A stretch of DNA of 64,000 nucleotides, taken from assembly GCA_943846785.1 (NCBI GenBank), contig OX044367.1:930001-994000 (forward strand), in the 5' to 3' direction. Below, piece by piece: positions 44,837 through 54,723 of this stretch; the stretch's first letter is position 1; each line of letters starts with the position of its first letter. The notes under the pieces are model-generated. The model was given only the letters and a program-made list of their open reading frames with translations. It had not been told where the DNA came from and did not search any database. A program made the translations under genes and the position numbers. The stretch is from SCGC-AAA076-P13 sp905478035. Lineage in GTDB: Bacteria; Pseudomonadota; Gammaproteobacteria; Magnimaribacterales; D2472.

Positions 44837-46063
44837 TTAACCACCAAAATCATCTAACGCTATATTCTCTGGTTCAACTCCTATATTTAGCAATAAATCT
44901 ATAACAGCTTTGTTCATCATAGGTGGGCCACACATATAATACTCACAGTCCTCTGGTGCTTCATGATTTTTTAAATAATTTTCATATAAAACATTATGGA
45001 TAAAACCTGTATCTCCATCCCAATCATCTTCATCCTGAGGATCAGATAATGCTACATGCCATTCAAAATTATCATATTTTTCAGCAAGGTCATTAAATTC
45101 ATCTACATAAAACATTTCTTTAAGGCTTCTAGCTCCATACCAAAAAGTAATTTTTCTGTCAGTATTAATTCGTAACAATTGATCAAAGATATGTGATCTC
45201 ATAGGAGCCATACCAGCACCTCCGCCAACAAAAACCATTTCATTTGGTGTTTCTTTAGCAAAGAATTCCCCAAATGGCCCAAATACCTTAACTTTATCTC
45301 CTGGTTTTAGGTTAAATGTCCATGAAGACATAACACCTGGAGGGAAATCAGTACCTGGAGGTGGAGAGGCAATTCTAATATTAAATTTTATGACTCCTTT
45401 CTCTTCAGGATAATTCGCCATAGAGTAAGCCCTAATAACAGGCTCTAGGTTTACGGCTTTATTATCCCAGATTTTAAAATGATCCCAGTCACCATGATAC
45501 TCATCTTGAATATCAAAAGACTTATAGTCAATTTCATACGCAGGAGCTTCAAGCTGGACATAACCACCAGCTTTAAAATCAACATTTTCTCCTTCAGGAA
45601 GTTTTAGAACTAGCTCCTTAATAAAAGTAGCTACATTATCATTAGAGATAACTTCGCATTCCCATTCTTTAACACCAAAGATTTCTTCAGGCACTTCAAT
45701 TTTCATATCATTTTTTACAGCAACCTGGCATGAAAGTCTCCAACCATCATTTTTTTCCTTAGAATTAAAATGAGATTCTTCAGTAGGTAAGATTGAACCG
45801 CCGCCATCAAGAATGACACATTTACATTGACTACAAGTTCCACCTCCTCCACATGCTGATGATAAAAATATTTTATTTTCTGCTAATGTTTGAAGTAATT
45901 TTGATCCAGCAGGAACGACTAATGGATTTTCTGAGTCACCATTTATTTCAATAGAAACATCTCCAGTACTTACCAATTGTGATCTTGCACCAATAATCAC
46001 ACCGACAAGTGCTAAAACAATTCCAGAAAAAGCAACAACTCCAAGTATTAAATCTATTTGCAT
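44837..46063 (-). CDS. nqrF: Na+-NQR subunit F (NADH-oxidising, 2Fe-2S and FAD)
   Basis: NqrF takes electrons from NADH. It has an N-terminal membrane helix, a ferredoxin domain with the 2Fe-2S cysteines in SACGGGGTCSQCKC and LSCQ, an FAD-binding RAYSMANYPEE segment, GPFGEFF, and the NAD-binding GGGAGMAPMRSHIFDQ and CGPPMMNKAV motifs. At 408 residues it equals the Vibrio protein. It is the sixth nqr gene; nqrE precedes it by 15 bases. The C-terminus ends LDDFGG, the conserved end of this subunit. Confidence 0.97.
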   Translation of the reverse strand: MQIDLILGVVAFSGIVLALVGVIIGARSQLVSTGDVSIEINGDSENPLVVPAGSKLLQTLAENKIFLSSACGGGGTCSQCKCVILDGGGSILPTEESHFNSKEKNDGWRLSCQVAVKNDMKIEVPEEIFGVKEWECEVISNDNVATFIKELVLKLPEGENVDFKAGGYVQLEAPAYEIDYKSFDIQDEYHGDWDHFKIWDNKAVNLEPVIRAYSMANYPEEKGVIKFNIRIASPPPGTDFPPGVMSSWTFNLKPGDKVKVFGPFGEFFAKETPNEMVFVGGGAGMAPMRSHIFDQLLRINTDRKITFWYGARSLKEMFYVDEFNDLAEKYDNFEWHVALSDPQDEDDWDGDTGFIHNVLYENYLKNHEAPEDCEYYMCGPPMMNKAVIDLLLNIGVEPENIALDDFGG

Positions 46064-46078
46064 AATATTAAAACCTAA

Positions 46079-46690
46079 TTAAAGTGAAATCCCTCCAAAA
46101 GACATAAAACCAAAACTCATTAAACCTACAATAATAAATGTAGCACCCAAACCCTTAAGACCCTCTGGAATATCAGAGTACTTTAACTTCTCTCTTATTC
46201 CAGCAAGTATAACAATTGCCATAGCCCAGCCAAAACCAGCACCAAGACCATACACAACACTTTCGCCAAACATTAAATCTTTTTCAATCATAAACAGTGA
46301 AGCTCCCAATATAGCGCAATTCACTGTAATTAACGGAAGGAATACACCAAGAGCATTATATAAAGCTGGTACATATTTATCTAGAAACATTTCTAAGATT
46401 TGAACAACAGCGGCAATAACACCAATATAACTAATTAATGAAACAAATCGTAAATCAGTTCCTTCAATCCCAGCCCAAACCAATGCATCCTCTCTTAAAA
46501 CAAAATTATAGATTAAATTATTTAGAGGGACCGTTATTAAACAAACAACAATAACAGCAATTCCAAGGCCCATAGCAGCTTCAATTTTCTTTGAAATAGC
46601 AATAAAGGTACACATACCAAGAAAAACAGATAAGGCAATATTTTCTATAAAGACAGTAGTAATGAATATATTTAAATAATGCTCAAACAT
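46079..46690 (-). CDS. nqrE: Na+-NQR subunit E
   Basis: This 203-residue membrane subunit has six hydrophobic segments. It carries IENIALSVFLGMCTFIAISK with the conserved Cys that helps bind the intramembrane iron site, and the symmetry-related NCAILGASLF in the second half. NqrD and NqrE are related, inverted partners. The gene overlaps nqrD by eight bases. Length is a few residues longer than the Vibrio form (198). Confidence 0.97.
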   Translation of the reverse strand: MFEHYLNIFITTVFIENIALSVFLGMCTFIAISKKIEAAMGLGIAVIVVCLITVPLNNLIYNFVLREDALVWAGIEGTDLRFVSLISYIGVIAAVVQILEMFLDKYVPALYNALGVFLPLITVNCAILGASLFMIEKDLMFGESVVYGLGAGFGWAMAIVILAGIREKLKYSDIPEGLKGLGATFIIVGLMSFGFMSFGGISL

Positions 46691-47369
46691 TTAATTCTCT
46701 CTTAGTAAGATCAGGTGCTGTTGAGTGTTTTGATACAGTAAAGTCATCTTCCTCTACTTGAGCTGGCCTATATGCCCTTATAGCCCAAATAAATAAACCA
46801 ATAATAATAAATGAGCTAGGAGGTAGAAGTAGTAAATTATTACCCATATACCAACCACCATTAGATACTAACGGTAGTATTTCATATCCAAATAAAGTTC
46901 CAGATCCAAATAACTCTCTGATAGTTGCAACACCTATAAGAATAATACTATAGCCAAGACCATTTCCAAGACCATCAAAAAAACTTAATAAAGGCTTTTC
47001 CTTCATGGCAAAAGCTTCAGCTCTTCCCATAACTATACAATTTGTAATTATTAAACCAACAAAAACTGATAATTTCTTACTAGTTTCATAACTATATGCC
47101 TTGAGTAACTCATCAACCACAATAACAAGAGAGGCAATGATCGTCATCTGAACAATAATTCTAATACTGCTTGGAATATAGTTCCTTATTAGAGATATGA
47201 ATAAATTTGAAAAGGATACAACAGTTGTCAAAGCTATACACATAACCATAGTAACCGAGAGATTATTGGTAACTGCAAGAGCTGAACAAATACCGAGAAT
47301 TTGAAGCGTAATTGGGTTTTCTTCAATAAGAGGCTTAAATATAACTTCTTTATATTTCTTAAGACTCAT
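46683..47369 (-). CDS. nqrD: Na+-NQR subunit D
   Basis: The 228-residue integral membrane subunit has six helices, with QILGICSALAVTNNLSVT and the partner segment GLIITNCIVMGRAEAFA that contribute Cys ligands to the iron site shared with NqrE. It is longer than the Vibrio form (about 210) by a charged C-terminal tail. It overlaps nqrC by 11 bases and nqrE by eight, so the operon is tightly coupled. Confidence 0.97.
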   Translation of the reverse strand: MSLKKYKEVIFKPLIEENPITLQILGICSALAVTNNLSVTMVMCIALTTVVSFSNLFISLIRNYIPSSIRIIVQMTIIASLVIVVDELLKAYSYETSKKLSVFVGLIITNCIVMGRAEAFAMKEKPLLSFFDGLGNGLGYSIILIGVATIRELFGSGTLFGYEILPLVSNGGWYMGNNLLLLPPSSFIIIGLFIWAIRAYRPAQVEEDDFTVSKHSTAPDLTKRELNV

Positions 47370-48132
47370 AACTTAACTCTTTAAATAATTTTGCGTAACC
47401 AGACTCACCAAACCAATATGTAATCATGTTTGTAACTCCCCTGCTTGTAAGAGTTGCTCCAGATAAACCATCGACCTTATAGTCAATATTAGCATCATCT
47501 GTTTCTACTTTACCCTTCATAACTGCAAGTTTTACTTCATCATTCTCATATATTTTTTTACCAGGCCACATAGCTTTCCATTTAGGATTATCAACTTCAG
47601 CACCTAATCCAGGTGTTTCTTTGTGATCATAAAATTCAAGACCTGCAACAGTATTAAAATCCTCTTCTATTGCCATATAACCATACAAGGTTCCCCATAA
47701 ACCATAACCCCTAATTGGCAATATTAGCTTATCAATAGATGAATCCTCATTTCTAACAATAAAAAATTTACCAACATTTTCACGATTTTTTATAATTGCT
47801 ATATCCTCTGATGCACTTAAAGAAGTTGATAAATTAGGGTTTCTTGTAGATTTAAGCTGATCATAATCTTCTATAACAAAATTTTCATAGGAATCTAGTA
47901 TTTTTCCAGAATTAAAATCAACATATTTCATTTCAAGCTTACTAAATTGAATCTTTACATCAACTGAAGAATCATAAATTTTAGCAGCTTGTAAAATTTT
48001 TATACTTTGATTATTTGTTGCATTTTCTTTTTGTAGATCTCTTAGATTAACTGCAGCAAAAGAGACAACCAAAGAACAAACTAAACATATAACAAATGCA
48101 ACACCTAGAGTTTTAGTAACTGAATCATTCAT
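47359..48132 (-). CDS. nqrC: Na+-NQR subunit C (covalent FMN)
   Basis: NqrC passes electrons through a covalently bound FMN. The 257-residue protein has one N-terminal membrane helix (TLGVAFVICLVCSLVVSFAA) and a periplasmic domain. The flavinylation motif DGLSGATLTS places the modified Thr at about 227, close to Thr225 of Vibrio. FNTVAGLEFYDHKETPGLGAEV is another family landmark. Its start overlaps the end of nqrB by eight bases. Confidence 0.97.
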   Translation of the reverse strand: MNDSVTKTLGVAFVICLVCSLVVSFAAVNLRDLQKENATNNQSIKILQAAKIYDSSVDVKIQFSKLEMKYVDFNSGKILDSYENFVIEDYDQLKSTRNPNLSTSLSASEDIAIIKNRENVGKFFIVRNEDSSIDKLILPIRGYGLWGTLYGYMAIEEDFNTVAGLEFYDHKETPGLGAEVDNPKWKAMWPGKKIYENDEVKLAVMKGKVETDDANIDYKVDGLSGATLTSRGVTNMITYWFGESGYAKLFKELSYES

Positions 48133-49354
48133 TTGCCAAAGCCCTCCTTCTCTTAATATTAGACATAACTACCATGTGATCAATAACAGGAGCTAATAAA
48201 TTTGCAAACAATATTGCTAGCATCATTCCTTCGGGGAACGCTGGATTAATAACTCTTATAAGAATAACTGTTATACCAATAACAATTCCATATATCCATC
48301 TTCCTGTATTAGTACCAGAACCAGAAACTGGTTCAGTCGCCATAAATACTAGTCCAAAAGCAAAGCTACCTATGACTGCATGCCAATACCAAGGAACATA
48401 GAACATTGGATTAGTATCAGATCCAACTATATTGAGAATAGATGACATAAATATCATTCCAACTAAAGTACCAAGTATTATTCTATATGAGGCAACCTTT
48501 GTTACTAACAGAATTATCAGGCCTATACCTATAGCAATTACAGAGGTTTCTCCAACAGATCCTGGTACAAATCCCAAGAATGAATCCATCCAAGTGTATT
48601 GATTTAAAATACCTGGCATTCCATTTTCTGCAGCAACACCAAGAGCTGTTGCACCACTATAACCTTCAGCCACTATATTATTGTCAGCTAAACCAGCAAT
48701 CCATACCTTGTCACCTGATATCTGTGATGGGTATGCAAAATAAAGGAATGCCCTTCCAGTTAAGGCTGGGTTAAGGAAATTTTTACCAGTACCACCAAAA
48801 ATTTCTTTGCCGATCACAAGTCCAAAAGTTATACCCATAGCGGCTTGCCATAATGGCAAGTCAGGTGGACAACTCAATGAAAATAATATTGTAGAAACAA
48901 AGGCGCCTTCATTTATTTCATGTTTTCTAACAATGGCAAAAACAGCTTCCCAACCTATTCCAACTACAAATACAGTAATGTAAATAGGCATAAAATAAGC
49001 AGCACCAAACCACATTTTTGCAATAAAGCTTGAAGAATCATATCCAACAAAACTTACAATATAATGATGCCAATCACCCGTATTTGCTTGATTAATAGAT
49101 TCTAGATACTCAAGAGAATGTGATCCTAAGTTATACATTCCAAAAAACATAGCTGGAAAAGTTGCCAACCAAACTGTAACCATTACTTTTTGGATATCAA
49201 CAGCATCACGAACATGAACAGGATTAGATGTTTTTGTTTGAGTTGAGAAAAATAAATTTTCAACAGCATCAAATAATGGAAACCATTTAGAGTGTCTGCC
49301 ATCACCAATAAAGTTTGGTTTAACTGAATTTATATAGTTTCTTAAAATTTTCAT
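48125..49354 (-). CDS. nqrB: Na+-NQR subunit B (covalent FMN, riboflavin, Na+ path)
   Basis: NqrB is the main membrane subunit and carries an FMN on Thr. The 409-residue protein has many hydrophobic helices; the flavinylation motif YSGATALG puts the Thr at position 236, the same as in Vibrio cholerae. LTGRAFLYFAYPSQISGD and ATEPVSGSGTNTGRWIYG are further conserved stretches. It overlaps nqrA by four bases (ATGA-type). Confidence 0.97.
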   Translation of the reverse strand: MKILRNYINSVKPNFIGDGRHSKWFPLFDAVENLFFSTQTKTSNPVHVRDAVDIQKVMVTVWLATFPAMFFGMYNLGSHSLEYLESINQANTGDWHHYIVSFVGYDSSSFIAKMWFGAAYFMPIYITVFVVGIGWEAVFAIVRKHEINEGAFVSTILFSLSCPPDLPLWQAAMGITFGLVIGKEIFGGTGKNFLNPALTGRAFLYFAYPSQISGDKVWIAGLADNNIVAEGYSGATALGVAAENGMPGILNQYTWMDSFLGFVPGSVGETSVIAIGIGLIILLVTKVASYRIILGTLVGMIFMSSILNIVGSDTNPMFYVPWYWHAVIGSFAFGLVFMATEPVSGSGTNTGRWIYGIVIGITVILIRVINPAFPEGMMLAILFANLLAPVIDHMVVMSNIKRRRALANE

Positions 49355-50667
49355 TGTTCTAAATATAATTTATTTAAATTATCTAATAATATGGATGAGT
49401 AATCATACTTGCTAGGACAAACATAAGAACATAATGCTAAGTCTTCAGGAGCTAACTCTAACATACCTAAATCTATAGCCATTTCTATATCAGAAACAAC
49501 CAGTGACTTTAAAAGTTGTGTTACTAAAATATCCATTGGTATTATTTCTTCGTAAGAAGACACAGGAACAATTGCCCTATCACCTCCATTAACAGATGTA
49601 TTAAATATAAATTCTGAAGGTTTTTTAAATGCAGATAGAAAAACATTAAGATTTGAATGTAATTCATTTCCAGGCTTAAGCCAGTTCATAAAAATATCAT
49701 TTGCTTCATCAGGGATTACAGAAATTTGATTATCGTAATAACCCAAATAACTCATAACTCCTTCTGATTTATGGCCATAAATTATTGATCCAGAAATAAC
49801 TCTTGCTCCTTCATTAGTTTTACCTGCAGTAAGCTGTTCTAAGCTGCCACCAATACGTGCTTTTAACAAGGAAGGTTCGGTAGCAGAAGGACCGCCGATA
49901 GAAATAGTTTTGTGTGTTCTTAGTGTATTTGTTGAAATTAGATGTCCAATAGAAATCACATCTTGATAGCCAATAGTCCATGCTGTCTTATTAATATTAA
50001 CAGGATCTATCACACTAATATGAGTGCTAGATAAACCTGCAGGATGAGGACCAGAAAATTGATGATAATTAATTCCATCTACATCACTAGTAAAATTACT
50101 ATTTTGATAAGTTAAATGTATAGGACAATCAAAAAATGTCTTTAGAGTATTCAGGCCTAGTTCAAAACTTTTACTCTCTAGACTTATAATTTCATAAGGA
50201 TCTATTGATAGTGGATTAGTATCACAACAATTAATAAACAAAGAGTCTGCAGATGAATTGACGGAAGGTGTTCTATTAAAAGGTCTTGTTCTAAATGCAT
50301 TCCACAGACCAGATTCAATAAATACATTTTTTAAACTTTCTTTGTTGTTTTCAAAATTAAATGTAACAAAATCTTCATTTTGATCGATATCTACAACTGC
50401 TGATAAAAACTTACGTTTATCTCCTCTATTAATTGAAGAAATAATTCCGCTTGCAGGAGATGTAAAAAAAATACCTGTGTTTTTTTTATCTTCAAAGATC
50501 TTTGAACCAACTTTAACTTTATCACCAACTTTAACAAGCATAGTAGGTTTCATACCAACAAAATCATTAGATAAAAGTGAGACAGAATTAACGGTTGGCG
50601 TATCTGTAATTGCAGACGAAGGTTTGCCCGATATAGGGAGATCTAAACCTTTTTTTATATTAATCAC
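49351..50667 (-). CDS. nqrA: Na+-NQR subunit A
   Basis: NqrA is the cytoplasmic subunit near the quinone site. The 438-residue protein begins MINIKKGLDLPISGKP and has MKPTMLVKVGDKVKVG and FTSPASGIIS (a lipoyl-like beta domain), GPHPAGLSSTHI, and SYVCPSKYDY near the C-terminus. It is the first gene of the operon, transcribed in the minus direction. The 90-base gap upstream to the GAPDH gene probably holds the operon promoter. Confidence 0.97.
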   Translation of the reverse strand: MINIKKGLDLPISGKPSSAITDTPTVNSVSLLSNDFVGMKPTMLVKVGDKVKVGSKIFEDKKNTGIFFTSPASGIISSINRGDKRKFLSAVVDIDQNEDFVTFNFENNKESLKNVFIESGLWNAFRTRPFNRTPSVNSSADSLFINCCDTNPLSIDPYEIISLESKSFELGLNTLKTFFDCPIHLTYQNSNFTSDVDGINYHQFSGPHPAGLSSTHISVIDPVNINKTAWTIGYQDVISIGHLISTNTLRTHKTISIGGPSATEPSLLKARIGGSLEQLTAGKTNEGARVISGSIIYGHKSEGVMSYLGYYDNQISVIPDEANDIFMNWLKPGNELHSNLNVFLSAFKKPSEFIFNTSVNGGDRAIVPVSSYEEIIPMDILVTQLLKSLVVSDIEMAIDLGMLELAPEDLALCSYVCPSKYDYSSILLDNLNKLYLEQ

Positions 50668-50758
50668 GTGTGCTTCGTCCTAAATATGAATAAACAACTA
50701 AAAACGAGGTGATTATAAATCTAAAACGGGAACGATTCTATAGTTTTACTTAATTGGT

Positions 50759-52246
50759 TTAGGCAATCTTATGAAGTTTGATATTAGCGATTTTCTTAGT
50801 TAAATTAATAACCTGTTTAGAGTAGCCATACTCATTATCATACCAACAGTATAGAGTAGCTCTGTTGCCACTAGTTATTGTTGCTTGTGAATCAATTATT
50901 GATGCAAAAGGACTTGAATAAAAATCAGTAGAAACAATTTCAGGAGAATTAACAAAGCCAATTATCTCTCTGTATTTAGAATGAAAAGCCATTGATTTAA
51001 GGTAATTATTTAAGTCTTCTTTATTAACTTCACTATCTAAAACTAAAGAAAGAATTGCCAAACTTACATTGGGAGTAGGTACTCTTATAGCATTTCCAGT
51101 TAGCTTACCAGCAAGTTCCGGTATTACTTTGGCAACAGCAGCTACTGCTCCGGTAGATGTGATAACCATATTTAATGGAGCCCCTCTTCCTCTTCGGTCA
51201 CCTTTATGGAAATTATCAATTAAATTCTGATCATTCGTATAGGAATGAACTGTTTCAATATGACCACCATTGATGCCATATTTATCCTTAATTACCTGAA
51301 GAACTGGGACAATTGCATTGGTAGTACATGAGGCTGCAGAAATTATTTTCTCATCAGCTAAAATATCATCATTAATACCAAAAACTATATTCTTAATATC
51401 ACCTTTTGCTGGTGCAGTTAAAAGAGTGTGAGATGCACCTGATTTCAGATGCAAACCCAAGCCTTCTTCGTCTCTCCATACACCCGTATTATCTATAACA
51501 ATTGGATCGTTTATATCATAATCACTATAGTTAACATCACTTGGTTTAGATGCGTATATCACTTTTATTGGATTGCCGTTAACCACTAGTTCAGAATTGG
51601 ATTCATCCACTCTTACTGTTCCATCAAATGATCCATGAACTGAATCTCTTGAAAGCAAGCTAGCTCTCTTGTATATGTCATCATCAGAGGCCTTTCTTAT
51701 AACTATAGCCCTTAATCGGAAATAATTACCAGGACCAGTCATTTGTATCATCATTCGAGTGACTAGTCTTCCAATTCTTCCAAAACCATATAAAACAATA
51801 TCCTTTGGCTTGCTTGGTCTATTAGAGGGTTTATTAACAACATCAACTAATTCATTATTTAAATAAGCAGGTAAATTTGATGCATCATTTTTTAATGATG
51901 GAAATTCAGGAAAACGTATTGCCAATTCACCAACATCAATTTCACAATCAGCCATTTCAAGAGTAGATAGATATTGAAGAATTGGGAAAGTTTCTAGTTC
52001 ACTTAGCTCATTATCATCCGATTGTCTTGCAAACCTATGAGCACGCATTATTTCTACCGGAGACTGATTAACAAGTGATTTACCATAAATAAGTATGTTT
52101 ATTCCATTTCTATATAAGTCACCAACAATTGGAACCATCATTTCAGCTAGGCCTTCTCTCCACTTCCAATCACCAAAAGAATCATCAGGTAAAATTCTGT
52201 CCTGACGTTTAGTTGATTGAAATGTTGAATCTTTGATAACTGACAT
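50759..52246 (-). CDS. gap: Glyceraldehyde-3-phosphate dehydrogenase, long form
   Basis: The 495-residue protein has an N-terminal extension of about 150 residues, then a type I GAPDH domain: DIVLYGFGRIGRLVTRMM (NAD binding), the catalytic Cys in SAASCTTNAIVPVL, HSYTNDQNLID, GAPLNMVITSTGAV, and the end with CWYDNEYGYSKQV. Such long GAPDHs are found in Pseudomonas and Vibrio alongside the standard 330-residue enzyme. The N-terminal extension has no domain that I recognise. It stands alone; the gaps on both sides are A/T-rich and show no other gene. Confidence 0.92.
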   Translation of the reverse strand: MSVIKDSTFQSTKRQDRILPDDSFGDWKWREGLAEMMVPIVGDLYRNGINILIYGKSLVNQSPVEIMRAHRFARQSDDNELSELETFPILQYLSTLEMADCEIDVGELAIRFPEFPSLKNDASNLPAYLNNELVDVVNKPSNRPSKPKDIVLYGFGRIGRLVTRMMIQMTGPGNYFRLRAIVIRKASDDDIYKRASLLSRDSVHGSFDGTVRVDESNSELVVNGNPIKVIYASKPSDVNYSDYDINDPIVIDNTGVWRDEEGLGLHLKSGASHTLLTAPAKGDIKNIVFGINDDILADEKIISAASCTTNAIVPVLQVIKDKYGINGGHIETVHSYTNDQNLIDNFHKGDRRGRGAPLNMVITSTGAVAAVAKVIPELAGKLTGNAIRVPTPNVSLAILSLVLDSEVNKEDLNNYLKSMAFHSKYREIIGFVNSPEIVSTDFYSSPFASIIDSQATITSGNRATLYCWYDNEYGYSKQVINLTKKIANIKLHKIA

Positions 52247-52370
52247 GTTTATGTAAATAATTTAGATATTAGGTTTATTTTAGATAATAAAATCAATAAA
52301 AGCATTAAATAAATACACAAAAGTGTTAATAAAATACATTATTTTAAAACAACCTTTGTGTAAAAATTAT

Positions 52371-53462
52371 TTAGCTTGAGAATAAATTTAAGTGATGGTC
52401 TGCATTACCAAATAAAGCATCAATAGATATCATTTTTTTAAGGTAATGTCCTATCATCATTTCATCACTAACACCCATGCCACCATGAAGCTGAACAGCA
52501 TCTTGTGCCGAAATCTTTCCTGATTTACCAACATGAGCCTTTAATGCAGAAACATGTTTGAATTTCTCATCAGAATTTGCATCTACTTCTAGCATAGCTT
52601 TAAATAATAAAGATTTAGCTAATTCACTCTCAATAAACATGTCCACCATTCTGTGTTGAAGTACCTGAAAATTAGAAATAGGCTGATCGAATTGATCTCT
52701 ACCTTTTGTATATTCAACAGTTTTAAGATAGCAAGAAGTCATACAACCAACTGCCTCAGCACCTACACAAAGCGTTGCTAGATTCAATGTTTCATTTAAT
52801 AGAGTATTAGCTTCTTCTCCAACAGCAAAAATTGCTTCTTCTGTAATTGACACATTTTCAAATATTATTTCTGAACACGATTGGCCATCAATAGTAGAAA
52901 ACGTATTTTGTGAAACTCCGTCAGCATTAGTATCTAAAATTGCAAGAGCTAACTCATTATTATGCAAACAACTTACAATAACTTTTGAAGCATTCGAACC
53001 ATTTAAAACAAGTGTTTTAGTACCATTTAATTTCATGTCTGAAATTGAGCACGAAGGTGAGTTATATTCATAAGACTTAGCGGCTTCTGCATATGCAAGG
53101 GAAACATGCATTGAACCAGAGCAAATAGCTTCAATCACTTCTAATTTTGCTGAATAATTTGATTTATCTAAAAGAGTTCCTGATAAAACTACTGTTGATA
53201 AATAAGGTTCTATTACTAATGCTTTACCAAATTCTTCAAATAGAACTGATAACTCAACTGGTCCAAAACCAAATCCACCTGATTCTTCTGAAAATGGCAT
53301 AGATAACCAACCCTGTTCTGCAAATAATGACCAAACATTTTCATCAAAATCTTTATCTGATTTAACAATATCCTCTCTTTTATAAAAGTCATATTCTGAT
53401 TCACAGAATTTTTGAATCTGCTCACGAAGCATTGTTTGTTCTTCACTGTAGTTTAGATTCAT
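52371..53462 (-). CDS. Acyl-CoA dehydrogenase, smaller subunit-like
   Basis: The 363-residue protein has the acyl-CoA dehydrogenase order: an N-terminal helical domain with LNYSEEQTMLREQIQKF, a middle beta domain, and a C-terminal helical domain with YTKGRDQFDQPISNFQVLQH and VQLHGGMGVSDEM. It is divergent in the middle (short on the GSGSD-type FAD loop) and follows the partner gene by two bases. Such adjacent pairs, one canonical and one divergent, form heteromeric enzymes for bulky CoA substrates such as steroid or cyclic acids (ChsE/FadE28-29 type). Substrate unknown. Confidence 0.88.
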   Translation of the reverse strand: MNLNYSEEQTMLREQIQKFCESEYDFYKREDIVKSDKDFDENVWSLFAEQGWLSMPFSEESGGFGFGPVELSVLFEEFGKALVIEPYLSTVVLSGTLLDKSNYSAKLEVIEAICSGSMHVSLAYAEAAKSYEYNSPSCSISDMKLNGTKTLVLNGSNASKVIVSCLHNNELALAILDTNADGVSQNTFSTIDGQSCSEIIFENVSITEEAIFAVGEEANTLLNETLNLATLCVGAEAVGCMTSCYLKTVEYTKGRDQFDQPISNFQVLQHRMVDMFIESELAKSLLFKAMLEVDANSDEKFKHVSALKAHVGKSGKISAQDAVQLHGGMGVSDEMMIGHYLKKMISIDALFGNADHHLNLFSS

Positions 53463-53464
53463 CC

Positions 53465-54637
53465 CTATACTCCTAGTACAAATTTTGAAATGATATTTTT
53501 TTGAATTTCGTTACTGCCACCATAAATTGATGTTTTTCTCATATTTAAATATTTAGAAAGAGATGCAGCCGCAAATTCTGGTCCTGATGGTTTGTCATTA
53601 GATCCATAACCATGCGCTCCTGGATACATAAGAGCATATTCACCAGCAGCTTCAACAAAAATTTCAGTTAGTCTTTGTTGAATTTCTGTGCCCTTTATTT
53701 TAAGAATTGAAGACTCGGCGCCAGGATTGCCACCATTTTCTAAGGCTGACAATAAACGAAGCTCTGTCAGCTCTAATGCTGAAATTGATAGTTCGACTTC
53801 AGCTACTTTTTTATCTAATTCAGGGTTATTAATTTCTTTTACAACATCCTTTAGTCTTGATAACTCTCTCATTGAAGCTCCAACTGCAGCAATTCCAAAT
53901 CTTTCATGAGCTAATAAGAATTTAGCGTAAGTCCAACCCTTACCCTCTTCACCTACAATATTTTCTGCAGGTACTTTAACATCTGTAAAAAAGACTGAAT
54001 TTACTTCATGCTCACCATCAATTGTTATAATTGGCTTAACTTCTATACCAGGAGTTTTCATATCAACTAATATGAATGAGATACCTTCTTGTTTTTTACC
54101 AGTTGATTCAGTTCTTACTAAAACAAAAATCCAATCAGCGCTTTGTGCTAATGTTGTCCATGTTTTAGAACCATTGATTATGTAATGATCGCCATCACGA
54201 ACTGCCTTAGTTTTAAGTGAAGCAAGATCAGAACCAGATCCAGGCTCCGAGTAACCTTGGCACCACCAAGTATTAAATTCAAGAATATCAGGTAGAAATC
54301 TTTTCTTTTGCTCATCATTACCAAATGTATAAATAACTGGTCCAACCATACTTACACCAAATGCTAATAATGGGGGACAACCAGCTTTACCAAATTCTTG
54401 GTTATAAATATATAACTGAGTTGGTGACCAGCCAGTTCCACCGTATTCGACAGGCCAGTTATAACCCATCCAGCCTTTGGCTGAAACAGCTTTATGAAAG
54501 TCAACCATATCTTGTCGAGTTAGTGGCTCATCATTATCTTGTTTATATTTGACATGCTCAGGGTAGCCACCATTTGTAAGCCAGTCTCTAATTTCATCTC
54601 TAAATTGAATATCTTCTTTTGAAAAATTTAAATCCAT
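53465..54637 (-). CDS. Acyl-CoA dehydrogenase, canonical partner
   Basis: This 390-residue protein has NWPVEYGGTGWSPTQ, the FAD-binding GYSEPGSGSDLASL, KTWTTLAQSADW, and the C-terminal SIYGGSNEIQKNIIS. It starts the two-gene unit (53465-54637, then 52371-53462) and is divergent from mfd. The two open frames are separated by two bases, so a 1:1 complex is likely. The family oxidises acyl-CoA at C2-C3, passing electrons to electron-transfer flavoprotein, which is not encoded in the window. Confidence 0.92.
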   Translation of the reverse strand: MDLNFSKEDIQFRDEIRDWLTNGGYPEHVKYKQDNDEPLTRQDMVDFHKAVSAKGWMGYNWPVEYGGTGWSPTQLYIYNQEFGKAGCPPLLAFGVSMVGPVIYTFGNDEQKKRFLPDILEFNTWWCQGYSEPGSGSDLASLKTKAVRDGDHYIINGSKTWTTLAQSADWIFVLVRTESTGKKQEGISFILVDMKTPGIEVKPIITIDGEHEVNSVFFTDVKVPAENIVGEEGKGWTYAKFLLAHERFGIAAVGASMRELSRLKDVVKEINNPELDKKVAEVELSISALELTELRLLSALENGGNPGAESSILKIKGTEIQQRLTEIFVEAAGEYALMYPGAHGYGSNDKPSGPEFAAASLSKYLNMRKTSIYGGSNEIQKNIISKFVLGV

Positions 54638-54655
54638 AATTACCTTTATATATAA

Positions 54656-54683
54656 TTGATTGATAGAATACGCCGCATATTAT
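54656..54683 (+). promoter_or_regulatory. Candidate mfd promoter
   Basis: TTGATT (54656-54661) and TATTAT (54678-54683) are separated by 16 bases, close to a sigma-70 pattern, about 40 bases before the mfd start. The same A/T block reads TATAAT on the minus strand (54684-54679) and may serve the acyl-CoA dehydrogenase genes in the other direction. Confidence 0.4.
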
Positions 54684-54723
54684 ACAAACAACGCGTCAAA
54701 ATTGTAACAAATTTACATAACCA

